Notes under the pieces: model-generated
The model's input: only the letters and a program-made list of their open reading frames with translations
What the model was told of the DNA's origin: nothing
The model's database searches: none
Position numbers and translations under genes: made by a program
Source: Pedobacter ghigonis
GTDB lineage: Bacteria > Bacteroidota > Bacteroidia > Sphingobacteriales > Sphingobacteriaceae
DNA length: 64,000 bases
NCBI RefSeq assembly: GCF_903166585.1
Contig: NZ_CAESCM010000007.1
Location: forward strand, 1 to 64,000
Reading direction: 5' to 3'
Shown: piece after piece, positions 17,485 to 27,270 of the stretch
Numbering within the stretch: position 1 is the stretch's first letter
How the letters are laid out: each line of letters begins with the position of its first letter

Positions 17485-20400
17485 TTAAAAAGTAACTGTA
17501 CATCCAAAATTGTATGACTTAACAATCGGGAATGCTGTACCACTATTCATTTCAGGATCATAATATTTACGATTGAATTTACTGATGATAAATAAATTAG
17601 AACCTGATCCATATATCTTGATGCTACTCACATACTTTTTATATAACTTTTGTGGAATTACGTAGCCCACATTTAAATTCTTTAAGCGTAGGAAACTTGC
17701 ATCTGCAAGCCAAAAATTACTGCCGCTTAAATTCACAGTTCTGGCATCATCGTTTGCGCTGAAACGCTTAGGCAACCAGGCATCAGGTGTTTGAGGAGTC
17801 CAGGCTTGATCGTACCATGCCTGCCACATCCTGTTCCATTCTACACCCTGACCTAAATCATTAAATGATTTTACATAGTTAAATGCGCCGTTAAAATTGG
17901 CATTAATACTTATCCCTTTCCATTCTACCCCCAGGTTAAGCCCCATAACTACCGGATTGTTCCTTTTTTTAAGAACCGCTATATCGTTATCATCGATTAC
18001 CCCATCAGGTACGCCCATACCATTTTTACTGCCCAAATCTTTGTAAACAAATTGACCTAACTGCACTGCTCTTCCATTAAACTTATAGTTAGGATTGGCT
18101 GCATTCCAGGCATCCAGATCGCCTTGTGTACGGATCATATGGTCGACCTCATAACCAACCACCATACTAGTAGCCCTGCCTTCGCCTAAGATATTTTGAT
18201 AATCATAAGTAATGTTTACGTCTCTTTCTATATAGCGGGCATAACCATACGAAGCAACAATACCAGCGTTAAAGTTTACCTGCCCGAATTTATTATTGTA
18301 ACCTAAACTAAAATCAATACCCTGTCCTTTTACCTTACCGTAATTTACTGGAGGAAGTGAAAGACTAAAGGTTGGAGGTGTAGTCTGGATTCTTCCGCCC
18401 AAAATGTCGGTAGTGTAATCGCTCCAATACTCGAATGTTGCATTAAAGTTTTTAAGGAAAGTGAAATCTACACCAATGTTTTTATTCAAGTGCTTTTCCC
18501 AGGTATAAAAAGGGTTCGATAGGCCTGAATATTGGATTCCAGGATATAAACCTGGTGTATCACCATAGAAGGCACTAGCTCCTGATCGATAAGAATCCTG
18601 CCATCTATAAGCTACCCTATCATTTTGATCAATAACGCCATCTCCGTTTTCGTCATAAACATCGTTACCTGTACGTCCTACTGATGCCCTTATCTTCAAC
18701 ATATCTATCCACTTCGCATTGCTTAAGAATTTTTCTTTAGATAAAATCCAGCCTACTGAAGCCGATGGAAAGAAACCCCATCGTTTATCAGGAGCAAAGT
18801 TCATAGAGCCATCGTAACGATAGGCCACGTTGGCAATATATTTACCGGCATAGTCGTAAGAGAATTGACCGATCCACGATCTGCGACCTACAGTCCGATC
18901 TATACCATAGCTATTGCTAACAGATTTTGTTGGGCTTCCATTAACTAAACCTGAGCCACCTGTAGCCGCCCACCACTGATCAGTAGTGTAAAGCGGAAAA
19001 CCATTAATTGCCGCATCCACCCCCGCTTCTCTGGTTTCGTAACCTTCGTACACCAATGTTCCATTAACACGGTGCTTACCAAAGCTTCTATCATAGGATA
19101 ATTGAAAATTCAGTTGTTCTTCCTTACTCCAAGAAGCAAATTGTTCCAATCTTGGTGTATGTGCTGTTAATCTTGAACCAACAATATTATCCAGATCCCA
19201 AATAATTGGTTCGATCTGTTTTAGTTGATAGTAGGTAAATGGCTTTGTAAATTGTTTATTTTGAAAATTAGAAAATGACTTAATAAAGCTTGCTTTAGCA
19301 CTCAATCCGGTTACAAAAGGAACTTTATAAGTTGCACTTAGATTCACAGTTGGCTTAATCGTTTCACCGTTACTGTACCCCGCTAAACCATCTGCTTCAC
19401 CTGATTTATTGGAGATCCAAAAATAATCTACAGGCAAGCCACTTCGGGTGTACGATGGCATATAGGGTTGCCATAATAACAATTTAGGGTAAGTATCTCC
19501 TCCCAGATCACCAGTAGGTGCATAGGTTAAGTTATCGTTTAGTGATAAACCTGCAAAAACAGAAAAATCTTTATTTAAATCAGCTGTAATATTAGCCCTA
19601 ACGTTATATTTTTTTAAGTCTGTGTTCTTGATAAAGGTTTGTTGCTTTACGTAAGAGGCGCCTATAAAATATTTAACTTTATCTGAGCCTCCTGATGCGC
19701 TTAAATTATGTGTCGTGGTAAACGGATCACGATATACATCTTTAAGTAAATCGAATCCGTATCCCTTTCCACCTCCAAAATCATTGTTGGCGAAATAATC
19801 ATAAGCTGTTTGAGTCCATGGGCTACCTGCAGGACCACCTACGCCCATACCCCAGATACCTGCATGGATTGAGCCCCACTCTAATGCACTGGTTAAATCC
19901 ATGTTTTTACCGCGCACATCTTTACCACTGTTTACCGAATAACTGATGGTAGCTTTACCTGAAGTACCACGTTTAGTATTTACCAATACTACACCACCGG
20001 CAGCCCTCGAACCATAGGCGGCTGTAGTGGCCGCATCTTTCAGTACGGTAACATTATCAACCTCGTTCGGACTGAGGTTATTAAAATCGCCCTGACTTGA
20101 AATTTTTCCATCAATTACATATAAAACCGACACTGGGTTCCATGAGCTTGAGGTTCTGATTCTAATATTTGGTTGTGAGCCGGGAAGTCCATTAGCTGTG
20201 CTCACTGATACACCTGCTAATCTACCAGCCAACAGATTACCAACCGAGGTTGTAGGTATTTCAGTATCAGATTGGGTTACTTTCATCTGAGCAACAGAAC
20301 CTGTAAGTAGTTCCTTTTTTTGCGTGGTATAACCTACCACAACTACTTCTTCGAGATCGTTTTGGGCGTTATCCAGCTGAACTGTTATACTGGTTCCGGT

Positions 20401-20673
20401 AGCATTTACCGTTTTAGCCGTGTAACCTACCAGCGAAAAAACAAGTTTACTGCCCCGTGGCACGCTGATAGAAAAATTTCCGTTATCATTTGTGGTGGTA
20501 CCACCGGTACCCTTTTCTGGTTTTATGGTAACACCCGGCAATGGTGTTCCGTCTTTCGAGTCTTGCACTTTTCCGCTTACAGCAATAATTTCCTGGGCCT
20601 GTGTGCGAACCGATATCAGCATCAAACAGCTTATACTTAAGCTTACTAATAATAATTTTAGTTGTGTATACAT
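17485..20673 (-). CDS. SusC/RagA-family TonB-dependent outer-membrane transporter
   Basis: 1062 residues. A signal peptide ending at RTQAQ is followed by a carboxypeptidase-regulatory-like domain (VSGKVQDSKDGTPLPGVTI), the TonB box region EEVVVVGYTTQKK, a plug domain with VLYVIDGKIS and VLKDAATTAAYGSRAAGGVVLVNTKRG, and then a 22-strand barrel ending in phenylalanine (GCTVTF). It imports oligosaccharides with energy from TonB. The barrel contains DENGDGVIDQNDRVAYRW and VPDGVIDDNDIA, calcium-binding-like loops common in SusC. It forms a unit with the SusD 27 bases downstream. A copy of the locus element lies about 130 bases upstream. Confidence 0.95.
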   Translation of the reverse strand: MYTQLKLLLVSLSISCLMLISVRTQAQEIIAVSGKVQDSKDGTPLPGVTIKPEKGTGGTTTNDNGNFSISVPRGSKLVFSLVGYTAKTVNATGTSITVQLDNAQNDLEEVVVVGYTTQKKELLTGSVAQMKVTQSDTEIPTTSVGNLLAGRLAGVSVSTANGLPGSQPNIRIRTSSSWNPVSVLYVIDGKISSQGDFNNLSPNEVDNVTVLKDAATTAAYGSRAAGGVVLVNTKRGTSGKATISYSVNSGKDVRGKNMDLTSALEWGSIHAGIWGMGVGGPAGSPWTQTAYDYFANNDFGGGKGYGFDLLKDVYRDPFTTTHNLSASGGSDKVKYFIGASYVKQQTFIKNTDLKKYNVRANITADLNKDFSVFAGLSLNDNLTYAPTGDLGGDTYPKLLLWQPYMPSYTRSGLPVDYFWISNKSGEADGLAGYSNGETIKPTVNLSATYKVPFVTGLSAKASFIKSFSNFQNKQFTKPFTYYQLKQIEPIIWDLDNIVGSRLTAHTPRLEQFASWSKEEQLNFQLSYDRSFGKHRVNGTLVYEGYETREAGVDAAINGFPLYTTDQWWAATGGSGLVNGSPTKSVSNSYGIDRTVGRRSWIGQFSYDYAGKYIANVAYRYDGSMNFAPDKRWGFFPSASVGWILSKEKFLSNAKWIDMLKIRASVGRTGNDVYDENGDGVIDQNDRVAYRWQDSYRSGASAFYGDTPGLYPGIQYSGLSNPFYTWEKHLNKNIGVDFTFLKNFNATFEYWSDYTTDILGGRIQTTPPTFSLSLPPVNYGKVKGQGIDFSLGYNNKFGQVNFNAGIVASYGYARYIERDVNITYDYQNILGEGRATSMVVGYEVDHMIRTQGDLDAWNAANPNYKFNGRAVQLGQFVYKDLGSKNGMGVPDGVIDDNDIAVLKKRNNPVVMGLNLGVEWKGISINANFNGAFNYVKSFNDLGQGVEWNRMWQAWYDQAWTPQTPDAWLPKRFSANDDARTVNLSGSNFWLADASFLRLKNLNVGYVIPQKLYKKYVSSIKIYGSGSNLFIISKFNRKYYDPEMNSGTAFPIVKSYNFGCTVTF

Positions 20674-20804
20674 AAATTCATTTGGTTTGGTTTAAAGATT
20701 AAGGTTAGTTTTTGTTCATAAAGGTTTACTAGAAAATTTGGTTAGGTAATATTTATTTGACTTAGTAAAATTGATGATATCTGTAACCCTAAACCACCAT
20801 TGAT

Positions 20805-20829
20805 TTGATAATTATTGATGCTTTTTTTG
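20805..20829 (-). promoter_or_regulatory. Locus element copy 4, upstream of susC
   Basis: Reads TTGATAATTATTGATGCTTT then TTTTG on the plus strand, about 130 bases before the SusC start. The core is ATTGATG instead of ACCGATG, so it is the most divergent copy. The gap 20674-21104 also holds the terminator of the preceding gene and nothing else. Confidence 0.55.
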
Positions 20830-21035
20830 CTGTCAAACTGCAGCTGTAGCATTCAACTTACACATAAACAACCACAGCATTACAACCTAAACTACAATAA
20901 GTTAAGCCTGTAAAAAACAAATAATAAAAGATTGGAATCTAATTTTTAGCGATCAGGAATTGACAGCTGATTATTTTTGAGATCTGCTTTAAAATCAGGT
21001 CGCAATAGCTGACTTCGCAGGGATAATCGAGACAT

Positions 21036-21082
21036 AAAAAAGCCACAGATTTACAGCCTTTGTTCAGCTGCACATCTGTGGC
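21036..21082 (-). terminator. Terminator after the DUF5054 gene
   Basis: Arms GCCACAGAT (21042-21050) and ATCTGTGGC (21074-21082) enclose a 23-base loop and are followed on the minus strand by a run of T. It lies 20 bases after the stop at 21105, separating the 763/912-residue gene pair from the SusC/SusD unit. Confidence 0.75.
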
Positions 21083-21104
21083 AAAAAATAAAAGTGATAA
21101 ACTT

Positions 21105-23843
21105 TTACTGCAATATAAAACTGGCCGGTCCGAATGCTTTAATGTTGCACTTAAACTTTCCATTTGCAATACTGATGGCTTTACCCACCACCTCGCCGCG
21201 AAGATTTACCGGCACTGCTTTTGCATATTGTTTACCGGGTAGCGTAAGGGTTAAAGCCCCTGATTTTCCGGCTTGTTCCCAAAGGCGTAAAACCGTTCCT
21301 TTGCCATCCGGGTTTTCGCCAAAAGCCGTAATTAAAACTCCTGGCTCCGAAACAGCTATTCCGCTTTTATTTAATGGCAATTTACCCGGGGCTCCGTCTG
21401 CCAGCCCGGTTAATAGCGGTAAGCGGGTTTCCCAGCCGTTTTTAATGAGATTACTTACCGTTTCCGAACCTTTACCAAGCGGCCAAACGCGTACATTTTC
21501 CGTCCAGCTACCCCCCTGCCATAAAGCAAAGTTGGTGTTCCACATGTTGTTGTATAAATTCACAAATACTGCAGGTTGGGTTGGCACATAATCCAGATCA
21601 TATTTCCACAAACCCGGCATGCCCAAACTTACCAGCGGAGCATCAACCGAAGATAATGCAACACCCGACTGATCGTTTTGCGTAAGTGCAACACCGGTAT
21701 TTACCGCCATCAAATAGCGGTTAGTGCCTTTAATGATATCTTTGGCCGGATTAACAGGTCCGCCCAAACGTCCAAGGGTAAAGTTAGGTTGCTTAACGTT
21801 AAACGGAAAACAAAGCCAGCCTCCTTCAGCCTGCTTATCAGGTGTTTTAGCATCTACACTCCAGGCTACATCTACATAGCCGGCCTGGCGCGGAAAAGTA
21901 AATTTAAGGGTATAGCCCTTTGCATAACCATCAGTACTTACTGCGGTTAGGGTAGCTACATCGGCTACAGTGCTGTGTTCAACCTGAATGCTCCATGCTT
22001 GAGGTGTAAAGGCCAGATATGGTACCTGTGTAGCATCGGGCATACCAGGTTTACCCAAATCGTTTAAGCCCCAGCCATCCTTTACGCGGCTATAGGCATT
22101 AAACCACTGGTTAACTTCATTGGCACTAAAGCGTTCGTGCAAAAATTGCCCCAGCGCATATTTCGATTTTTTATCGACCAGTTCGCGACCGCTTGATTGC
22201 TCAATTAAAGAACTGATGCCTCCTTTAGTTAAATCGAACACCACTTTGAAATATGGAGTTGTAAGGGTAGTTTGCTCATCGTTGCTGGTTACACTTTCTT
22301 TTAGTTGATCAAAGGTATAGGTGCTGTATCCCGATGGTGCCACATCTTTTACATAAAAGTATTTGCCTTTTTCCCATGGATTTGCTATCATGCCCGATCT
22401 TTTCCATGGCAATGGATTATAGACTACAACGCGTTTCCCTTTGGTATTAACAGCTGCTGCAAGCAGGTTAAGCTTACTATTTAACTCACTGCTTACCAGA
22501 TCATTTGTGTTGCGGATGTACTGGCGCTTATCCTCGTAAGAACGCAGCCATTTACGTTTACTCCCTACAGCGGTGTTATGCGCATTACTGTTTTTTAAAG
22601 CTGCATAATTGCCATTTTCGGGTAGCGGTTCAGCTTCTGCTTCTTCCATCCATTTTTTCCAGGCATCGCCGTAGCTATAACGCGGGCCATATTCGGCATT
22701 CATGCCCCAGGTATGCTCGGCATACAATAAACTTTGTTCGTAAGCTTTTGCGAGGTTACCGGAAACAGATCCGACAGGAATTCCCCAGTTTTTCAATTGG
22801 GTATTGAGCATATCCAGTGCTGGTTCCATTGGACGGATATTTCGGGCAATTTTGGTTTCAATGGGATTGGACTGCAAGCCATGAATCCAGGTATCCGGAC
22901 AATCGCCCTTAACTGTAGGCAACTGTACTTTCTCCGCTAAAACTGCTTTGGCAAAATCATCAAGCGTACCAAAATGTATTTTAATGCCGGGCAGTTCTTT
23001 TTCTGCATAGGCCAAAAGTTTATCAATCTCCTGCTGTGAAGGCGGTCCGTGGTTATCGCCGGTCATTTGCATGGCCAGATAATTTTTACAGGGCCAGTTT
23101 TGGGTTGGCTTTATGCTGGAGCCGTAATCGGCCGTATAGTTGCACAATACTTTAGAGCCATCTGCTCCTTCCCACCAAAATAATTCAGGAAAACGCGGAT
23201 ACTGGCTTGCCGGGTTACATCCCAATTGCAAAAACTGAATACCTGCCTGTTTCAGTAAAGTGGGCAATATCCATGAGTGGCTGGGTACATCGGTCATTTT
23301 AGCACTGATGGGTAAAGGCAAGCCATATTTGCGTGCAACAGCCGAAGAAAAGCCCAGTCCCCTCACCAGGTCTTCATAATCTAACGATTCGGTATGCGTG
23401 GTAAAAGGAAGTCCGTGTACAACCAGTTTACCCGTTCTGATGGCTTTCTCAATTCTTGTCTTCCTTTCGGGAGTTTGTTGCGGGCCTAATATCTGAGCCT
23501 GAAGCGGCCATCCCGACACGGTCCAGGCAAATTGCTTTTCCTTTGGTGCGTTTTCACTTTTTTCGATTGCACTTAAAGCATTATCCATCATTTCTTCGCG
23601 GTAACGCTTAAATACATTTTCGGGTAAATCGGTAAAACCCAAATCAAAATGTGTTTTAAACACCACCCAAATGTCGGTTACGCCAGTCTTTTTCTTGCCC
23701 GCATCTGCTAACTGAGCATTTTGTGCTGTGGCTTGTATGAAACCAAAAAGCAGCAAAGCTGAAAAAATGCCTTTTACTGCCGATGCCTTAAACATCTGTT
23801 TTATTAAAGATTTTATAGTCAGCTTATTTTTCTTTAGATTCAT
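21105..23843 (-). CDS. DUF5054 protein with GH38-like catalytic domain
   Basis: 912 residues with a signal peptide preceded by a basic tail (cleavage near FIQATAQN). The region from residue 58 reads VVFKTHFDLGFTDLPENVFKRY, the mark of DUF5054 and a variant of the His-x-Asp zinc site of GH38 alpha-mannosidases. TDVPSHSWILPTLLKQAGI near 183 matches the position of the GH38 nucleophile Asp, and AEHTWGMNAEYG near 378 supplies a further His. The C-terminal half is beta-sandwich as in GH38. I infer a zinc-dependent retaining glycosidase in the periplasm; its sugar is unknown, since DUF5054 members differ widely from true mannosidases. It lies 20 bases after the 763-residue gene and shares its transcript. 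Confidence 0.8.
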   Translation of the reverse strand: MNLKKNKLTIKSLIKQMFKASAVKGIFSALLLFGFIQATAQNAQLADAGKKKTGVTDIWVVFKTHFDLGFTDLPENVFKRYREEMMDNALSAIEKSENAPKEKQFAWTVSGWPLQAQILGPQQTPERKTRIEKAIRTGKLVVHGLPFTTHTESLDYEDLVRGLGFSSAVARKYGLPLPISAKMTDVPSHSWILPTLLKQAGIQFLQLGCNPASQYPRFPELFWWEGADGSKVLCNYTADYGSSIKPTQNWPCKNYLAMQMTGDNHGPPSQQEIDKLLAYAEKELPGIKIHFGTLDDFAKAVLAEKVQLPTVKGDCPDTWIHGLQSNPIETKIARNIRPMEPALDMLNTQLKNWGIPVGSVSGNLAKAYEQSLLYAEHTWGMNAEYGPRYSYGDAWKKWMEEAEAEPLPENGNYAALKNSNAHNTAVGSKRKWLRSYEDKRQYIRNTNDLVSSELNSKLNLLAAAVNTKGKRVVVYNPLPWKRSGMIANPWEKGKYFYVKDVAPSGYSTYTFDQLKESVTSNDEQTTLTTPYFKVVFDLTKGGISSLIEQSSGRELVDKKSKYALGQFLHERFSANEVNQWFNAYSRVKDGWGLNDLGKPGMPDATQVPYLAFTPQAWSIQVEHSTVADVATLTAVSTDGYAKGYTLKFTFPRQAGYVDVAWSVDAKTPDKQAEGGWLCFPFNVKQPNFTLGRLGGPVNPAKDIIKGTNRYLMAVNTGVALTQNDQSGVALSSVDAPLVSLGMPGLWKYDLDYVPTQPAVFVNLYNNMWNTNFALWQGGSWTENVRVWPLGKGSETVSNLIKNGWETRLPLLTGLADGAPGKLPLNKSGIAVSEPGVLITAFGENPDGKGTVLRLWEQAGKSGALTLTLPGKQYAKAVPVNLRGEVVGKAISIANGKFKCNIKAFGPASFILQ

Positions 23844-23863
23844 AAGGTCAAAAATATTTTCTA

Positions 23864-26155
23864 CTATTTATCTCTGGTTAAATTGGCAAAGAACTGTTTA
23901 CCAGATCCATCTTTGTTTAGCTTATATAATTTCCAGTGATCTGCATCTATACCTTCCAGGCGAAATGATAGCGCCGGATTTGCGAGTTCCTTCTTTATCC
24001 ACCGCGGAAAAGCATTGGCAGCCCTGGCTTCTTCCCAGGTTCTGATCGTTTTAAATATGGCCTCTTTTTGCGGACAACTTTCAACATCTTTCTGGTTTAA
24101 GGTAAGGCTATAAGTTGTGCCCACGCCTACCGAAATGGCTTGTACGTGCTCATAATCTTCTACCTTTGAACCCGCTTTAATCGGGAAATTTCCGCCCATA
24201 CCCACAGGAAAAAAGTTGGCATAGGTTACGTCGCGTAAATCTTTTCCCTGACTGGTTGTGCTGCCCCACTCCCGGGTATCTACATCGTATAGATTCTTGC
24301 CTCCACCCACATTCCAGATACTTTGGTAATGCCACGAACCTTCAGATAGTGTAGCACCGGTAAAGCGTATTGAGGGAACGCCTAATTCATCCGCCCGCTC
24401 GAACATTTTACGGAAGAAACGTTTAGTAGAATAATAACCATGACCGTTATTGAACAAAAACTCCTGTCCGTCAAAATCGTAGTACTGCAAACCATTAATG
24501 GCACATACATCAGCAAAATAACGTGCAACTTCATCCTGCAGCTGAATATTCGGGATCAAGCCGTCGTACCCATAATTAACCGTTACCTGCAGTTTATAAA
24601 TGGTATCTCTGCCTGCATGATTTGATGGTTTTGTGTTCCAGTACCCTCTTTTTACATTTAAAAGGCGGTAAGGTTTCTCGATAGATACGCCCATGTAATG
24701 AATAAGTTCCTTGCCTATTTTAATCATATTCAGGTTTGCACAATGCCCTTCCCAGCTGGCTACTTCTTCCAAATGGGTTGGATCATTAACCAGGATGATG
24801 GTATCGGTTGCGCTGATCGCTTTTACCAGCAAACGTTTTTGCTGATAGCATAAACTATCGCTTGGAACAGGGCTGGCATCCATGGTACCGGGAGCCAGTG
24901 AATTGGTAATCGGCGTTCGGCCTATTGTTATGCCATATTTGGCTGCCATTGCCGAAAACTCTTTGTGAGATAGGTTTCCACTGGTTAATTTCAATGGTTT
25001 CTTCTCAAAATTCTTTCCATCCAGATAACCTTTATTGCCACGGTTTGCCCTTAAAAAGCCCTGATCGTATAAACTTATTGTTTTAAAACCCAGCTTTCGG
25101 GTGTATGGAATAATACTGTCATACAAAGCCCCGCTGGTTAATACATCTGGAATATAAGCTGTAGGATCTTTTACCCATTTCCCGTTAATTGTTGGATAGG
25201 GAAGTTTTTCGGCTAAAACTATTTTCTGAATTACATCCATTAGTGCCGTACTATCCGGACTGCCCCATAAAGCTATTGAAGATCCGATATAGTTTACGCC
25301 TGGCAATGGCTGCACCTGTAAATGATTGGGTTTATTGGCTTCCATATTTGGAATCAATGAAAAATTCACCTCCCGCTCTGTACCTCTGTCTCTCGATTGG
25401 TAAGCCAGCGATATCATTCCCTGTTTATCAACCGTTGCTGCATTTCCGTACATAATCCTGTACCAGGGTTCTTTATGGGCATAAAAAGCCACATCACTAA
25501 TGCCGTTTCCTCCTAACGAAAATACCTGTCCCTCATGCAGATTCGCAGGCAGGGGAAAACGTTTAGCATCGGGCGTATGGATAATGTATTGAAAAGGAGC
25601 AGCATCTCCAATCGTTTCTGCCGTTCCTCCAAGGGTATTATCATTTAAGGCAAGCATACCTATTGCATAATTTACAGCGGTAGTCGTATCGCGTGCCACA
25701 CCTATAATTTCGCCCAAAAGATTGGTAATATTGGTGTGTATCGGGCCCCATTCAATCGCCTCAATGCCTTTGCGATTGGTAAGCGACAATAAGGTTAGCT
25801 TAAAATATTTTGCTTTTGGTTCTAATTTCACGGTAGCGACTGAACCATTAGGGTAATACAAAGACAGCGTTTTTTTACTTTCAGCGTAAACCGCTTTCGA
25901 TGGCGCTAAATATTTATTTTGGGCACTGTTGTATAAACGTAATAATGGCGATGGCTTATCGCCGGGGCTAAATTCGCGGTTGGGCTTTTTGGTGATGTTC
26001 TTAAAGCTGGTAATGTAGCCTTTGTGATCGATGCTGATTTTTAAATAATCAGTAGAAAATGCTGTTTGGCCGAAAACGTTGCTTCCCCAGAAGCTGGCGA
26101 ATGCAAGGAACACGATCACAGCATTCCTTAGTTTTTTGCAGGTCTGTAATGACAT
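23864..26155 (-). CDS. Secreted glycosidase-like protein of unknown family (paralogue of the gene at 3046)
   Basis: 763 residues with a signal peptide ending near FWGSNVFGQ. It follows the same order as the protein at 3046-5403: a beta-rich N-terminal part with GEIIGVARDTTTAVNYAIG, a barrel region from TINGKWVKDPT, an inserted domain with RLLNVKRGYWNTKPSNHAGRDT (about 497-517) and YYDFDGQEF near 560. Compared with the paralogue, the N-terminal half is about 60 residues longer and the C-terminal beta domain is mostly missing. Shared Asp and Glu in DFDGxE are likely catalytic or metal-binding. It is the first gene of a unit with DUF5054, and the locus element lies about 130 bases upstream. Family unknown to me. 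Confidence 0.75.
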   Translation of the reverse strand: MSLQTCKKLRNAVIVFLAFASFWGSNVFGQTAFSTDYLKISIDHKGYITSFKNITKKPNREFSPGDKPSPLLRLYNSAQNKYLAPSKAVYAESKKTLSLYYPNGSVATVKLEPKAKYFKLTLLSLTNRKGIEAIEWGPIHTNITNLLGEIIGVARDTTTAVNYAIGMLALNDNTLGGTAETIGDAAPFQYIIHTPDAKRFPLPANLHEGQVFSLGGNGISDVAFYAHKEPWYRIMYGNAATVDKQGMISLAYQSRDRGTEREVNFSLIPNMEANKPNHLQVQPLPGVNYIGSSIALWGSPDSTALMDVIQKIVLAEKLPYPTINGKWVKDPTAYIPDVLTSGALYDSIIPYTRKLGFKTISLYDQGFLRANRGNKGYLDGKNFEKKPLKLTSGNLSHKEFSAMAAKYGITIGRTPITNSLAPGTMDASPVPSDSLCYQQKRLLVKAISATDTIILVNDPTHLEEVASWEGHCANLNMIKIGKELIHYMGVSIEKPYRLLNVKRGYWNTKPSNHAGRDTIYKLQVTVNYGYDGLIPNIQLQDEVARYFADVCAINGLQYYDFDGQEFLFNNGHGYYSTKRFFRKMFERADELGVPSIRFTGATLSEGSWHYQSIWNVGGGKNLYDVDTREWGSTTSQGKDLRDVTYANFFPVGMGGNFPIKAGSKVEDYEHVQAISVGVGTTYSLTLNQKDVESCPQKEAIFKTIRTWEEARAANAFPRWIKKELANPALSFRLEGIDADHWKLYKLNKDGSGKQFFANLTRDK

Positions 26156-26283
26156 TAGTTAATTTAATTAAGGTTTCATTTGGTTGTTATTGTCCGGTTA
26201 AAGCTGACTGAGGTCAAATGGCCTGAATCAAATTTTCCGGATGAATAAAAATCTTAATATGAATCACTTTAAACTACAATTAT

Positions 26284-26309
26284 TTGAATTATTACCGATG
26301 CTTTATTTG
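26284..26309 (-). promoter_or_regulatory. Locus element copy 5, upstream of the 763-residue gene
   Basis: Reads TTGAATTATTACCGATGCTT then TATTTG, about 130 bases before the start at 26155, with six rather than five bases between TTGA and ACCGATG. It shares the 3' extension TTTGC with copies 1 and 4. The gap 26156-26533 holds this site and the terminator of the SusD remnant. Confidence 0.6.
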
Positions 26310-26468
26310 CATGCATTTTGCCGGAAGTATTTTCCTTTATCGCTTCCTCACGAGTTGTGCAGCACATTCATCATTCCACAACGCCAATATGTTCATACAT
26401 TCAAACATAATAAATTTTTCTTTATGCGCTTAATTAAATACAAATAACTTTTAACCTGCTCTAAAAGC

Positions 26469-26500
26469 AAAAAAAGAAGGGCCCAAACCTGAGGCCCCTC
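26469..26500 (-). terminator. Terminator after the SusD remnant
   Basis: On the minus strand the arms GAGGGGCC and GGCCCTTC, around a 9-base loop, are followed by seven T. It lies 34 bases after the stop at 26534, so the remnant still keeps its original 3' end. Confidence 0.8.
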
Positions 26501-26533
26501 TCCAATCAACAACTACTAAAAATCTTGCGCCGA

Positions 26534-27270
26534 TTAGCGGCTCCAGCCCGGATTCTGAATCAGCTTAGGATTAGCCAGCAGCTCGCGCTGCTGAAAGGGA
26601 TACAGGTTCATATATTCCCTGAAAATCCTGTTCTCAACCTGGTAAGGCAAATAGGTAAAACCGGTTGCTGTTTTGGTTACTTTCATACCATAGAATGGTC
26701 CGTTAAATAGTTCTTTGGCAGTATTCCATCTTCTGGTATCCCAAAACCTGTGTCCTTCAAAAGCCAGTTCAATGCGACGTTCGTTTCTGATGCGTTCGCG
26801 CATTTGCGTTTGACTCAGCCCTGCCGGCAGGTTTGGCATGGCCACCCTACTCCTAACCCTGTTAACTGCTGTATACACATCTGTAACAGGGCCTTCTGCC
26901 TCATTTTTGGCTTCAGCGTAATTTAACAGCATTTCTGCCAAACGGAAATACACATAATTGTGCTGGCTGGTTTGCCCGGTAGTGAGGTTTAATTGCCATC
27001 TACATGCTTTTTCATGTAGTAAGCCGTTAATGATCCGTTAACTTTCTGGGGTCCATCTAAACCTCCGTCAAAAGTTTCTATCGGCCGACCTTTAAAACTT
27101 GCTCCATTAAACAATATGGTAGCACCTAATCTCGGGTCGCGGCCTGTGTAGGGTGCTTGCGGATTATAGCCACTTGCTGCATCTGCAATTGCTTTCCCGT
27201 TAGTCATTTCGTAAGCATCGACGAGGCTTTGCGAAGGGTTTACCCCTCCATTTCCCAAATCAAAACCTAT
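26534..27270 (-). pseudogene. SusD/RagB-family pseudogene, 5'-truncated and frameshifted
   Basis: Two frames together give the last half of a SusD protein. The upstream piece (27258 down to 26992) reads VNPSQSLVDAYEMTNGKAI, then TGRDPRLGATILFNG and AYYMKKHVDGN before a stop. Shifting one base at that point continues it as LNLTTGQTSQHNYVYFRLAEMLLNYAEAKNEAEG, and the second piece ends FEGHRFWDTRRWN through LIQNPGW, normal for this family. The N-terminal 250-300 residues with the lipobox are missing; upstream of about 27270 the DNA is unrelated. Its order of motifs resembles the SusD proteins at 52063 and 56966 more than the one at 15610. No matching SusC is left beside it. Confidence 0.85.
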
